A stretch of DNA of 22,548 nt from Euryarchaeota archaeon UBA124. Lineage in GTDB: Archaea > Thermoplasmatota > Poseidoniia > Poseidoniales > Poseidoniaceae. Shown here piece by piece: positions 6,644 to 14,676 of the stretch. The notes under the pieces were generated by a model that was given only the letters and a program-made list of their open reading frames with translations, made no database searches and was not told the origin of the DNA. The position numbers and the translations under genes were made by a program. The stretch's first letter is position 1; each line of letters starts with the position of its first letter. The stretch is taken from positions 3,592 through 26,139 of the forward strand of contig DAPT01000030.1 of assembly GCA_002502215.1 (NCBI GenBank). The letters are read 5' to 3'.

Positions 6644-7300
6644 ATGGTCGAGCGTGTTGGTCTTGCAGCAGAATCTGCAAAGGCCATGAGTCAAGTCGCA
6701 CCTCGTCTTCTGATTCTTGCTGGTGCGACGGGTGTTGGTAAGTCAACAGCTGCTCGTGAGATTGCTGCTGCATCTGGCTTTTCTCGCATCATCTCAACCG
6801 ATGCCATCCGAGAAATCATGCGTACATGCATCGACATTGATGAGGATGCAGCCTTGCATCGCTCGTCCTTCTCTCGTGGAGAAAATGGAGAACCTGTCAT
6901 CGATTGGCAACGTACGTGTGAATCGGTTGAGCCGGGTATTACGGCAACCATCGAGCGGGCACGTCGCGAAGGAATTGATTTGTTGATCGAAGGCGTTCAC
7001 ATCGTACCAAGTGATCGATTGCTCCGGACTTGGCGAGAGGGTGGAGGCATTGCTGTTGGTTTGTTGATGCAGGTTGAAACTGAGGAAAAGCATCGAGCGA
7101 TGCTCAAATCACGGGATGCACATTCCTACCGTCGTGCGGATCGATACCTCGCAGGTTTCTCTCGGATTCGTCGCATTCAAGAAGGACTCCAAGAGCGTGC
7201 AAAGATTGCTTCATGGCCTGTTGTCGATCCAACATGGGGTAGTGATACTGACCGTATCAAGCACTTCCTCAATCTTGCTTGGAATGAGCACAATGCATGA
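6644..7300 (+). CDS. 2-phosphoglycerate kinase-like P-loop kinase
   Basis: The 218-residue protein opens with RLLILAGATGVGKSTAAREI (Walker A at about 27-35), then IISTDAIREIMR, RSSF and a central LLIEGVHIVPSDRL. This order (P-loop, STD.IRE, SS., IEGVH.VP) is that of the kinase domain of 2-phosphoglycerate kinase, which makes 2,3-bisphosphoglycerate, the precursor of cyclic 2,3-diphosphoglycerate in methanogens. The N-terminal ATP-cone-like domain of the classical enzyme is absent, so the substrate may differ. A C-terminal RSHSYRRADRYL-like stretch (DAHSYRRADRYLAGFSRIRR) is also family-like. The start is uncertain: ATG 6644, GTG 6623 (overlapping GAGGTG) and ATG 6686 are all possible. The gene is divergent from the aldehyde dehydrogenase and its TGA abuts the pilin-like gene's stop with no spacer. 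Confidence 0.78.
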   Translation: MVERVGLAAESAKAMSQVAPRLLILAGATGVGKSTAAREIAAASGFSRIISTDAIREIMRTCIDIDEDAALHRSSFSRGENGEPVIDWQRTCESVEPGITATIERARREGIDLLIEGVHIVPSDRLLRTWREGGGIAVGLLMQVETEEKHRAMLKSRDAHSYRRADRYLAGFSRIRRIQEGLQERAKIASWPVVDPTWGSDTDRIKHFLNLAWNEHNA

Positions 7301-7732
7301 TCACAATTCGATCATAAATTGAATCGGTTTCATCAACATTGCATCGCTGTCTGAAACACCGATCTCTGCATCGATTTGAATCTGATTCGATCCTAAATCG
7401 GTGATTGAGACGTTGATCAATTTCACCTCAATACCACTAATTTCACCATGATGGAGTAAATCTTCGTGCGAGGAATCCATTGCTTGTGTGACGGATTCGA
7501 GGGCGGACACACCGTTCTCGTACCATACCTCGGCTCTCGCTTCCACTAGCCCCGGCAATACGGATTCAACGTCTTGTGAAGTCTGTATGACGGCATCGCT
7601 GGCAACTTCGTGCGGCACGGACATGCCTGCAAGTTTGATGGAAAAGATGGCCATGGAAAGAAGGGACATCATCAGAACAACCCCCGTTGCAAGAAGCATC
7701 TGCGCTTTGTCGTCTTTCTGTGAGGGTCGCAT
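7301..7732 (-). CDS. Pilin-like membrane-anchored protein (minor pseudopilin candidate 2)
   Basis: The 143-residue protein has a short charged N-terminus, DDKAQ, followed by a single hydrophobic helix (MLLATGVVLMMSLLSMAIFSI, about 12-32), then a 110-residue extracellular-type domain. A polar segment ending in AQ directly before the helix resembles the class III signal sequence cut by archaeal prepilin peptidase, with Gln at +1, although the Glu at +5 is missing. It resembles the small pilin-like proteins that I recall next to FlaI/FlaJ genes in haloarchaea. The start overlaps the preceding stop by one base (TGATG), and it is the last gene of the pilus operon. Its own stop abuts the kinase stop (TGA|TCA). 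The exact role, minor pilin or assembly factor, is inferred from context. Confidence 0.72.
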   Translation of the reverse strand: MRPSQKDDKAQMLLATGVVLMMSLLSMAIFSIKLAGMSVPHEVASDAVIQTSQDVESVLPGLVEARAEVWYENGVSALESVTQAMDSSHEDLLHHGEISGIEVKLINVSITDLGSNQIQIDAEIGVSDSDAMLMKPIQFMIEL

Positions 7733-8172
7733 CAGGACGCACCTCCTCGAGACCAGACATCAAGACTGATGGTCCACACGTCTGTATCAACGACGACCAA
7801 TTGATGCACAGCAATGGTTGCCCCATTTGGCGTTCCTACTTCCCCATAAGGTGTTGCAGGCATCGCATTCTGCGCTAACCAGCAATTTGCCTCCTTGCCG
7901 ATTGGAAGCATGTCTTGCAACAGTGTGCAAGCCTCATCATAGGCGTCCTCAGAAAGAAGTTCATGCAGGCGGCTTTCTCCCGTAAGTTCGGGAGGAAGAG
8001 CCATGGAAGCTGTAATCGCATCTTCGCCCGCTGCTTCCAAGGAAGCATCAATGGCAACAGAACGTGCATCAGGAACATTCACGCGTATCAGGAAGGTCGC
8101 TGACATAAAGAACAGCCAAAAAAGCGTCAACATCTCAAGAATGTGGACTTGTGCGTCTTCGTCCTTACGCAC
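7732..8172 (-). CDS. Pilin-like membrane-anchored protein (minor pseudopilin candidate 1), GTG start
   Basis: The 146-residue protein begins with a GTG codon preceded by the strong ribosome site GGAGGGTGA, which also contains the stop codon of the upstream platform gene. Residues MRKDEDAQVHILEMLTLFWL show a charged leader, an AQ junction and a hydrophobic helix with a Glu at mature position 6 (the archaeal pilin consensus has Glu at about 5). This fits a class III (type IV pilin) signal with cleavage after Ala. The rest is an acidic extracellular domain with two cysteines (CTLLQDM and NCWLAQN) that could form a disulfide. It probably enters the pilus or pseudopilus assembled by the platform proteins next to it. 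The sequence itself gives no further function. Confidence 0.72.
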   Translation of the reverse strand: MRKDEDAQVHILEMLTLFWLFFMSATFLIRVNVPDARSVAIDASLEAAGEDAITASMALPPELTGESRLHELLSEDAYDEACTLLQDMLPIGKEANCWLAQNAMPATPYGEVGTPNGATIAVHQLVVVDTDVWTISLDVWSRGGAS

Positions 8173-8176
8173 TACG

Positions 8177-9736
8177 TCACCCTCCTAAATTAATGGGGGC
8201 GGGCATGAAGGTTCCGACAGAAGGATTGACCCCAGGCGGTGCTGTAATGCCGATAAGGTTGGGTGAAAACGCAATGAAGTTGAACACGACAAGAGCAACG
8301 AGAATCATCATCCCCGAATGTTTGAAACCGGCAGAAAACCGACCCGTCGCCATCAGACCAGCCATGCAGCCGTTTCCAATTGCTTGCATTGTAACACCGT
8401 AATAGAAGATTGTCAGGAAAAACAGAGGATCAACATTCCGAATCTTCATGTTTCCAATGTTTTGACCGCCACCGCCATCGTCCGAGGAGTTTGAATTCGC
8501 AATTGCAGGAATAAAGACCGTTGAAAGAACGACGATAACGCCGAGGAAAACGAAGTAAGAGGTCCAAATAACCGCAATGTAGGACCCAATCGCCCGTTTC
8601 CGTTCGCCTTCTAGGAACTTAATCTCTCGAGAGTCGTTGGCCGCTGTAACCAAGATGTCGGAAATCTTTCCACCAGCACGATCAGCTTCTGAAATCAAGG
8701 AAATCGCACGTTTGACAAGCGGTGTTCCAACACGCTCAGCAAATTGTAGGATGACATCGCTGAATTTGATCCCCCATGATAGTTGGTCGCTCATCTTCTT
8801 GACTTCATCGTTGAGAGCTCCGTATTCTGACGTCGCCAAGGTTTGGACCGCCACAGTCATCGAAAGACCACCCTTCCAGTATTCAGCAAGATCACGGAGG
8901 AAGTCTGGGAATTTCTCTTCAATCTCGTTTTTCCTGCTCTCGACTCTTTCCCAGTAAAACGAAGCAGGCCAGAGGAAGAAGAAGAACATCAATCCAAAGA
9001 AGTTGAGGAAAATTGTTGGGTGGATGCCAAGCGGTCCAATGCTGACCTCTGGTCCAATCCAAAGCGACTTGTTGTTCATGTTTGCTGGAGTACCATCATA
9101 GTACTCGATTTCCATGCTAAACGTAAATTGGTCCAATGGTACATTCTCAGTGTTTGATTGGACAACGAGTTCATAGCGCGTTCCTGGATCTATGCTCTCG
9201 ATCTCAATGAGGCATTCATCCGAAGTCAAACCTGTATTCCCGGTGAAACTGGGATTGACGATGTCACCGTATCGGTCTCGAATTGCAACCGTGTAACTTA
9301 CAGGACCGCTTGCTTCTGCTTCACATGTCAAGGTCAAGGGCTGGACAACCACTTCTCCCCCTGTGGCTTGTGGGTCAACGCCCGGTACATCGAAATTTTT
9401 TCCTGTAAGCAAGACATCTTCCCAGGGTTCATCGTTCCACGAGACAACATCGGGACTGTCTTCCAGGAGTGAGCATGATTGGTTTTGAGCGTACGTTGGC
9501 TTTGAATTACCGTTGAATGCCTCGTTATCACCCGTAATAATACCGCAAGCAACGTTGGTGAACATCGGTTCACCGTTTGATGTCGGAATGAAACCGGAGT
9601 TTGTTGCCCAAACCACAGCTGTCGACATTCCGAGAAGGATTGAAACGAACAAAATACCGTACAACTTTGTCATCGTCGAATCGTCTTTCGGCAAGTCGAG
9701 GTTGACGACAATCTTGTTCTTCTTTTTCCGAGCCAA
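8177..9736 (-). CDS. FlaJ/TadC-family (T2SF) membrane platform protein with large extracellular domain, TTG start
   Basis: The 519-residue protein combines one N-terminal membrane helix (about 25-46), a roughly 200-residue polar domain with several cysteines, and a type II secretion F domain. That domain contains the motif EEKFPDFLRDLAEYWKGG, the cytoplasmic helices (GGKISDILVTAANDSREIKF) and three or more membrane helices to the C-terminus. T2SF proteins form the inner-membrane platform that the FlaI-type ATPase drives. The large exported insert (including YTVAIRDRYGDIVNPSF) reads as beta-rich and is unusual for the family. The start is TTG 9736, chosen because GGGGGTGA lies 7 bases upstream and no ATG is near; the following ARKKKNK is a plausible cytoplasmic leader. 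The gene starts 13 bases after the first platform gene. Confidence 0.87.
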   Translation of the reverse strand: MARKKKNKIVVNLDLPKDDSTMTKLYGILFVSILLGMSTAVVWATNSGFIPTSNGEPMFTNVACGIITGDNEAFNGNSKPTYAQNQSCSLLEDSPDVVSWNDEPWEDVLLTGKNFDVPGVDPQATGGEVVVQPLTLTCEAEASGPVSYTVAIRDRYGDIVNPSFTGNTGLTSDECLIEIESIDPGTRYELVVQSNTENVPLDQFTFSMEIEYYDGTPANMNNKSLWIGPEVSIGPLGIHPTIFLNFFGLMFFFFLWPASFYWERVESRKNEIEEKFPDFLRDLAEYWKGGLSMTVAVQTLATSEYGALNDEVKKMSDQLSWGIKFSDVILQFAERVGTPLVKRAISLISEADRAGGKISDILVTAANDSREIKFLEGERKRAIGSYIAVIWTSYFVFLGVIVVLSTVFIPAIANSNSSDDGGGGQNIGNMKIRNVDPLFFLTIFYYGVTMQAIGNGCMAGLMATGRFSAGFKHSGMMILVALVVFNFIAFSPNLIGITAPPGVNPSVGTFMPAPINLGG

Positions 9737-9749
9737 GTATTGTCACCCC

Positions 9750-10769
9750 CTACATTTCTTGCTCCTTGCTTGCCGTGTAAACGAGAACGGCATAAGCAAC
9801 GTGAATCATTGGTATGAAGCCAAGGACGATGCCGTAAAGCATTCCTTCTGACATCTCAGCACCCGAACCGGATACCCAGAACATGATGACCAGCATGACG
9901 ATCAGGAACAGCGGCATTGCAACTGCAACAACGATGTACGACTCAGCAAGAAGTGCAATGGACTCAAGGAATTGGCCGAGACGAGTTCGGTTCTCACGCA
10001 TGTAATGTTCGGCACGGTTGAGGAAGTAAAGTTTCAATTGACCACCAGCAGTAAGTGTACCAACCATTCCTTGGAAAAATTCAGTGAGCCACACAGAAGC
10101 AGCACGATCGACGCTCAATTTCATGGCCGTAATCAGATCGTAGCCAAGAAGAGTAACGTCGCGGTAGACCATCGCAGCATCGTCTGCAACGTCGCCGTAA
10201 ATGTCCTTATTCATGGCCAATGAACGGAAAATCTTCGCAGGTGTTGCGTTCGCTGCAGACATTGCCGCAGTGTAGGATGCGGCGTAGGGAAGATATTTCT
10301 CAATCATGTCACCTCGACGTTTCGCTTCACGTTTTGCACCGCCCTTGTTGAATTTCCAAGCAGCAAACGGTACGATGAAACCACCAATAACAACCAAGAT
10401 TACTTTGAGGAATGATGGGAAGACTTGGGTTCTGTAATCAGGGCAGCCGTTCCCCGGCTTCGATTCATCGATTCGGTCCGGGAACCAATATTCCCATTCG
10501 AAACAAGGTGCTTCAGTTGCGGGGTCTTGTTGGCTTTCCCACAAATCGATAACACCAATTTCGGGAACGAAAAACAAAGCAACAAAGCCAACTCCAAGGG
10601 CAGTAATGACAATTGTTGTGACAAATACTGTCGCCATGTAAACCTCTGGCATCATTGGCATCGATGCTTTGACAAGGTTGTCTGAGAGTTGTTTGTCTGC
10701 TCGCGCACGCCTCTTGAACACACCGCCCAAAAGACGGTGACAGATGCGTTGCCAAGCGGTTAAATCCAT
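9750..10769 (-). CDS. FlaJ/TadB-family (T2SF) membrane platform protein
   Basis: The 339-residue protein has a basic N-terminus (FKRRARADKQLSDNLVKA), a first helix (about 45-70), a short exported loop with two cysteines (CFEWEYWFPD and GNGCPDY), a second helix, and the T2SF cytoplasmic domain. That domain runs from EKYLPYAASYTAAMSAANAT through IYGDVADDAAMVYRDVTLLG. Two C-terminal helices follow. It is the partner of the larger platform protein downstream, giving a paired arrangement like TadB/TadC and PilC-like halves, which suggests a heteromeric platform. The GAGGTGA ribosome site overlaps the TGA stop of the ATPase gene (spacing 9 bases), so ATPase and platform are cotranslated. Family assignment is strong; whether it builds an adhesive pilus or a secretion pseudopilus is not known. 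Confidence 0.88.
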   Translation of the reverse strand: MDLTAWQRICHRLLGGVFKRRARADKQLSDNLVKASMPMMPEVYMATVFVTTIVITALGVGFVALFFVPEIGVIDLWESQQDPATEAPCFEWEYWFPDRIDESKPGNGCPDYRTQVFPSFLKVILVVIGGFIVPFAAWKFNKGGAKREAKRRGDMIEKYLPYAASYTAAMSAANATPAKIFRSLAMNKDIYGDVADDAAMVYRDVTLLGYDLITAMKLSVDRAASVWLTEFFQGMVGTLTAGGQLKLYFLNRAEHYMRENRTRLGQFLESIALLAESYIVVAVAMPLFLIVMLVIMFWVSGSGAEMSEGMLYGIVLGFIPMIHVAYAVLVYTASKEQEM

Positions 10770-10778
10770 GGTTTCACC

Positions 10779-12305
10779 TCAACGTAGACCGTCAACACGG
10801 GCAAGAACTTCCTGCGGACGTACGTAGTATTCAGTAACGATTTGCGATACTTGGTCCGCCTTTCGAATATCGTTGAGTACAAGCCATTCGAGGATTCGCT
10901 TACGGGTTCTTAGCTCGCGTCGCATCTCATCTTGCGAGAAGTTGATTTTCACCATGATCTTCTCAAGAACGTAGGACTTACCACTGAAGATGAAATCATC
11001 CGAGGAGACATCCCATCGGAACACTTCGTTCGTGATGACTTCCATCGAGTTCGGATCGATTCCAACAATTTCTACAATCTGCTTGGTTCGTCGTACACGG
11101 CGGCCATTGATACGTGTTTGAATTTGAATCGCACATGCCTCAAGAGCAGGGAGCAATACTCGAGGAATGTCGATCGGTTTGTTCTCCAATCGGTGAACGA
11201 GCGATGGTACCGAGTCAGCGTGAACAGTGGAGTATGCACAGTGACCTGTCGCCATTGCTTGGAACAGAACATATGCTTCTGCACCACGAATTTCGCCCAC
11301 AATGATGTACTCGGGCCGTTCACGCAGCGCTGCTTTGAGCAACTCGAACTCTCCGATCTCACCCTCGCTCGATTCACCTCCGAATCCCTGTCTTGTTAGA
11401 CCTGGAACCCAATTCGGTTGGGGAATGTTAACTTCACGTGTGGATTCGATTGAAACAATCTTCATTTGCCATGGGATGAAAATGCACATTGCGTTGAGTG
11501 TGGTGGTTTTCCCAGAGGCCGTACCTCCGACGAAGAGCATTGGGACTTCATTTTGGAAGGAAATCCAGAGGTATGCAACCATCAACGATGACATTGTGCG
11601 GAATGCGACAATGTCTGCTGGTGAAAACGGGTCATCCTTGAATCGTCGAATACAGAATGCAGAACCTCGGGTGGAGACTTCTCTTCCCAACTTCATGACA
11701 ATACGGGAACCGTCCATGAGCGTAGCGTCGAGCAGCGGGTCTGCAACAGAAATGTGCTTACCACAGCGTTGTGCGAGTTTAATGACGTAGGATTCGAGTG
11801 CTTCGTCCGTGTTCCACACACAAGTCGTTTCGACCGATTCGAACTTGCGATGGTATGCGAAAATCGGGACACCGGTTCCATCGAGGGAAATATCCTCAAC
11901 GTTGGCATCGTTCATGAGAACGTCCATTTGACCGTACCCAATGAGATCACGTCTAATGTAATAGAACAACTTGGACTTGGACTTCTTGGTGATTTTCATA
12001 CCATAGGATTTGATGACTTTGTCCATTGCAGTTCGCAAGTATGCCTCTGGATTGCCGTCAATTTCTTCGATGTTTGCTGTAAGCGAGCGGATGAAGATGT
12101 CCATGATTTCCTCGCGTTGCTCCTGTTCTTTCTTTGTCATCGGAGGCTCGATGATCTGGTAAATGATGTTCAGTGTTCGCTTGTCACGAACGATGCGCGC
12201 AAAGGCATGTGGAGGCATGACAGGGTACTTGTCGAGCTCATCGTACTGGGCACGTTGTTGTGCTCTTTGTCGGCCACGTCCGCCCCCACCTTTCTTTCTA
12301 GCCAT
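10779..12305 (-). CDS. FlaI/TadA/VirB11-type secretion ATPase
   Basis: The 508-residue hexameric ATPase powers pilus or archaellum-like assembly at the cytoplasmic face. The N-terminal domain holds YIRRDLIGYGQMDVLMNDANVEDIS (about 116-140), the classic GYG.ID..M.D..VEDI region. Walker A is GGTASGKTT (about 260-268), the Asp/Glu box is VSIESTREV, Walker B-like is EYIIVGEIRGAEA (about 332-344), and the His box is GHCAYSTVHAD. A C-terminal region of about 110 residues follows (RRVRRTKQIVEIVGID). The extreme N-terminus is basic and Gly/Arg rich. It is the first gene of a five-gene operon with two platform and two pilin-like proteins. It has a GGCGGTGAT ribosome site and a TATA-like box about 45 bases upstream. 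No archaellin or Fla accessory genes are seen, so a non-archaellum pilus is more likely. Confidence 0.92.
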   Translation of the reverse strand: MARKKGGGGRGRQRAQQRAQYDELDKYPVMPPHAFARIVRDKRTLNIIYQIIEPPMTKKEQEQREEIMDIFIRSLTANIEEIDGNPEAYLRTAMDKVIKSYGMKITKKSKSKLFYYIRRDLIGYGQMDVLMNDANVEDISLDGTGVPIFAYHRKFESVETTCVWNTDEALESYVIKLAQRCGKHISVADPLLDATLMDGSRIVMKLGREVSTRGSAFCIRRFKDDPFSPADIVAFRTMSSLMVAYLWISFQNEVPMLFVGGTASGKTTTLNAMCIFIPWQMKIVSIESTREVNIPQPNWVPGLTRQGFGGESSEGEIGEFELLKAALRERPEYIIVGEIRGAEAYVLFQAMATGHCAYSTVHADSVPSLVHRLENKPIDIPRVLLPALEACAIQIQTRINGRRVRRTKQIVEIVGIDPNSMEVITNEVFRWDVSSDDFIFSGKSYVLEKIMVKINFSQDEMRRELRTRKRILEWLVLNDIRKADQVSQIVTEYYVRPQEVLARVDGLR

Positions 12306-12360
12306 AACAAATCACCGCCGAGACATTCCATGACAGGTCGCGCCCGACTATAACCTTTGG
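12306..12360 (-). promoter_or_regulatory. Promoter candidate of the pilus operon
   Basis: Upstream of the ATPase ATG, the minus strand reads a purine-rich element then GGTTATAG (12355-12348), a fair TATA box. This predicts a transcript start near 12325 and a leader of about 20 bases carrying the ribosome site GGCGGTGAT (12319-12311). Confidence 0.4.
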
Positions 12361-12382
12361 TTGCCAAACGGTGCCAAGAGGC

Positions 12383-12931
12383 TCAGATGAGTGTGGCTAG
12401 CCATGTTCGAATTTGATTCTGAAATTGAACCAAATCGTCGTTGTTATCAACAAGAAAATCCGCCGAGTCAATGAGTTCTTCCAAACCCCATCCCTTCTCT
12501 CGCTCATCTCTGGCCTCAAATGTAGCAGTTCCTCCGTCCTCGCTGCGGCCACGTGCTTGCATTCGCTCGAATCGGATCTTCTTGTCCGTATGGATTGCAA
12601 CCGACTGGAATTTATCGTTCCATGTTGATGCGAAAACGGCATATTCCGCTGTCCCTCGCAAACCGTCAATCAAGACCAACGGGTGGGTTTTGAGCAGTTC
12701 GTCAACTGCTTCAGTGAGTCGAACTGCAAGAACGTCTTCACCGAATTCCCTTCGAAGATCGGATGCTACTTGTCCAAAGACTTCTGGAACGACTTCGAGT
12801 TCCCGTCGTGCAACCTCTTCACGGACCATGTCGCCCATTGATCGAACCGGAATTCCAGCTTCCATGAAGACTTGAGCGAACTCACCCTTACCCGAGCCAG
12901 GCATTCCGCATACGGCAAGAACACGACTCAT
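12383..12931 (-). CDS. UPF0200 family P-loop kinase (dephospho-CoA/adenylate kinase-like)
   Basis: The 182-residue protein has a P-loop at residues 9-17 (GMPGSGKGE), then GIPVRSMGDMVREEV, a central LVLIDGLRGTAEYAVF, and HTDKKIRFERMQARGR before an acidic ERDEREKGWGLEELI stretch. This is the diagnostic order of archaeal UPF0200 proteins, annotated as dephospho-CoA kinase-like or adenylate kinase-like; the true substrate is not settled. ATG 12931 is chosen because GAGGTTT precedes it by 7 bases and it matches the usual family length; ATG 12961 would add ten poor residues. It lies 35 bases after the ABC permease stop on the same strand, so it is probably expressed with the transporter, although a functional tie is not obvious. 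Confidence 0.85.
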   Translation of the reverse strand: MSRVLAVCGMPGSGKGEFAQVFMEAGIPVRSMGDMVREEVARRELEVVPEVFGQVASDLRREFGEDVLAVRLTEAVDELLKTHPLVLIDGLRGTAEYAVFASTWNDKFQSVAIHTDKKIRFERMQARGRSEDGGTATFEARDEREKGWGLEELIDSADFLVDNNDDLVQFQNQIRTWLATLI

Positions 12932-12966
12932 GCTTGAAACCTCGTGGCGAGACCTCATCAATGTTG

Positions 12967-14676
12967 TTAGTTATCGAAGGGGGATTTGCCCCAACGTCGG
13001 TCCATTAATCTCCACAACAAGCCACTTGCACCGATAAGTGCAAGAGAAACGCCCAACATGCCCCAGAATCCTTGTTGCATTTGCTCACTGTCAAACGTCA
13101 CAGATTCAGCGTCAAGGCCGTTTTCACGAACCTGGCTAAACCAGTTTTGATAGAATTCCGTGTCGCCTTGTGTAAACGAAAGAAGGAACAGCATCAGGAG
13201 TGGGAAGACGGTTCCAATCCAAAAATACGTCATGATTTTTCCGTCGAAGATGGCTTTGTTGGGTCTTAATCCCATTAGAAACGCAGTGAGTGCGACGATG
13301 TAAATGGAATTCGCAAACATGATGATCAACCCGATAGGAAGCGCCCCCCATTCATCCAAACGCCAGGCCATGATGACGAGGAAGATGAACGAAATCCAAG
13401 ACGTTGCCAAGAAGTACACCACCACCTTCGCCCGAATAAGTTGAGGGACGCTCATCGGCAGACCGTTCATGAAATCAGGAGAATCAAGGGCAGTAAGCCA
13501 TGAATAGAAATTGAATCCAAAGAAGCCCAAGAACGGAGCATATGAAAGCAAATTGATTGGAATCGGTGCTTCTGCGAAATCGACCAACCATGCCATTCCA
13601 AGAAGAACCAGCAGTGGAATCGAATACGAGACAGTCATTTTTTTCAATGCCCCTGAGCGTCGGAGGTCTACGAATTCTTTAGCTACCAAAAGACGTACTT
13701 CGCCCTTACCAAGAAAATTCAATCGGCGATAGAACGGTTCAAACAAATCCGCATGCTCAATCACCTTCGCTTCAAAATCATCGAGAATGAGTACGGCTGA
13801 AATCAGACCGATAAGAGCACAGCCAATGAGAGAAGCAGCAACAATCCACAGGGCTTGCTCTCTCTGAATCGCCAACCCCCACAGACCGAGATCAAAATCG
13901 ATGAGTCCGATTCCGACAGCGATTCCAAGGAAAACAATCAGAATCGGCCCCACAACGGTGAATGGACGACCACGCATCCACAAGGAAGAGGCAAGGAACG
14001 AAATCGCAAGCCCTTGAGCAATGGTTGTGAACATTGCCAACCATGTCCACGGCAGCGAAGACCACTCAAGCGGCGTCGTAATCGCTCCGATTTCTCCAAG
14101 AAGGATACCAAAGGACATTCCCAAGACGATTGGCGTCAGAATGAGCAACGCGTAGTAAACCAATTCCTTGGCAAAAAATGCATAGTGTGCCATTGAATTT
14201 GGCAGTGGTTGAATCGCTGGTGCTGCAATCAGGTGGTTCTTGTTGCCGTCACGTTGGGATATTGCCTCACTTCCACGGAAAGCAAAGGTTCCCATTCCTA
14301 GGCTGAAAAAGAGAAGAGGAAGATGGAGGCCAAATCGAAGTTGGTCCCAAGTAAACGATTTTGTTTCCATGTTCGACGATTGCGCTGCTGAATCGCCAAC
14401 GAGAAATTGCAGACCGATGGTTGTAACCATTGTGACGAGTGTGAGCAAGAGCGGGAACAAAACAATTTGTCGTTTTTTTGCGAAATCGATGTTTTCTCTC
14501 CACTCTTCACGAAACATGTATCGGAACGTGGTCGAGAAAGCCGCAAAACCACGCTGAGGCTCCAGCATTTGGGCGCCGCCGGGAGAGGTTCCCAGCGATG
14601 CGCTGTTGCTGTGATCATAAGTAACGATAACATCATCCCAATCTCGAGAGATGATGCTAGAGGTGGGCATCATCAT
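12967..14676 (-). CDS. ABC-2 type transporter permease (large, about 12 membrane helices)
   Basis: This is a 569-residue polytopic membrane protein. After a polar N-terminus (about 1-70, ending FRYMFREEWRENIDFAKKRQ, an amphipathic coupling-like helix) it shows hydrophobic helices grouped in two halves. The halves are separated by a cytoplasmic stretch near 310-350 (EHADLFEPFYRRLNFLGKGEVRLLVAKEF), suggesting a duplicated ABC-2 permease. The gene overlaps the ATPase gene by 4 bases (ATGA). The start has three ATGs in tandem (14676, 14673, 14670); the AGGAGG site favours 14673 or 14670. With the ATPase it forms an exporter, or a membrane complex, of unknown substrate. No signature specific to drugs, lipids or Na+ can be named from the sequence. 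Confidence 0.85.
   Translation of the reverse strand: MMMPTSSIISRDWDDVIVTYDHSNSASLGTSPGGAQMLEPQRGFAAFSTTFRYMFREEWRENIDFAKKRQIVLFPLLLTLVTMVTTIGLQFLVGDSAAQSSNMETKSFTWDQLRFGLHLPLLFFSLGMGTFAFRGSEAISQRDGNKNHLIAAPAIQPLPNSMAHYAFFAKELVYYALLILTPIVLGMSFGILLGEIGAITTPLEWSSLPWTWLAMFTTIAQGLAISFLASSLWMRGRPFTVVGPILIVFLGIAVGIGLIDFDLGLWGLAIQREQALWIVAASLIGCALIGLISAVLILDDFEAKVIEHADLFEPFYRRLNFLGKGEVRLLVAKEFVDLRRSGALKKMTVSYSIPLLVLLGMAWLVDFAEAPIPINLLSYAPFLGFFGFNFYSWLTALDSPDFMNGLPMSVPQLIRAKVVVYFLATSWISFIFLVIMAWRLDEWGALPIGLIIMFANSIYIVALTAFLMGLRPNKAIFDGKIMTYFWIGTVFPLLMLFLLSFTQGDTEFYQNWFSQVRENGLDAESVTFDSEQMQQGFWGMLGVSLALIGASGLLWRLMDRRWGKSPFDN

Noticed and set aside
7301..12305. Archaellum (fla/arl) operon
   Set aside because: ATPase and platform proteins are present, but no archaellin, FlaF/G/H-like or accessory genes occur; two platform genes argue for a Tad-like pilus.
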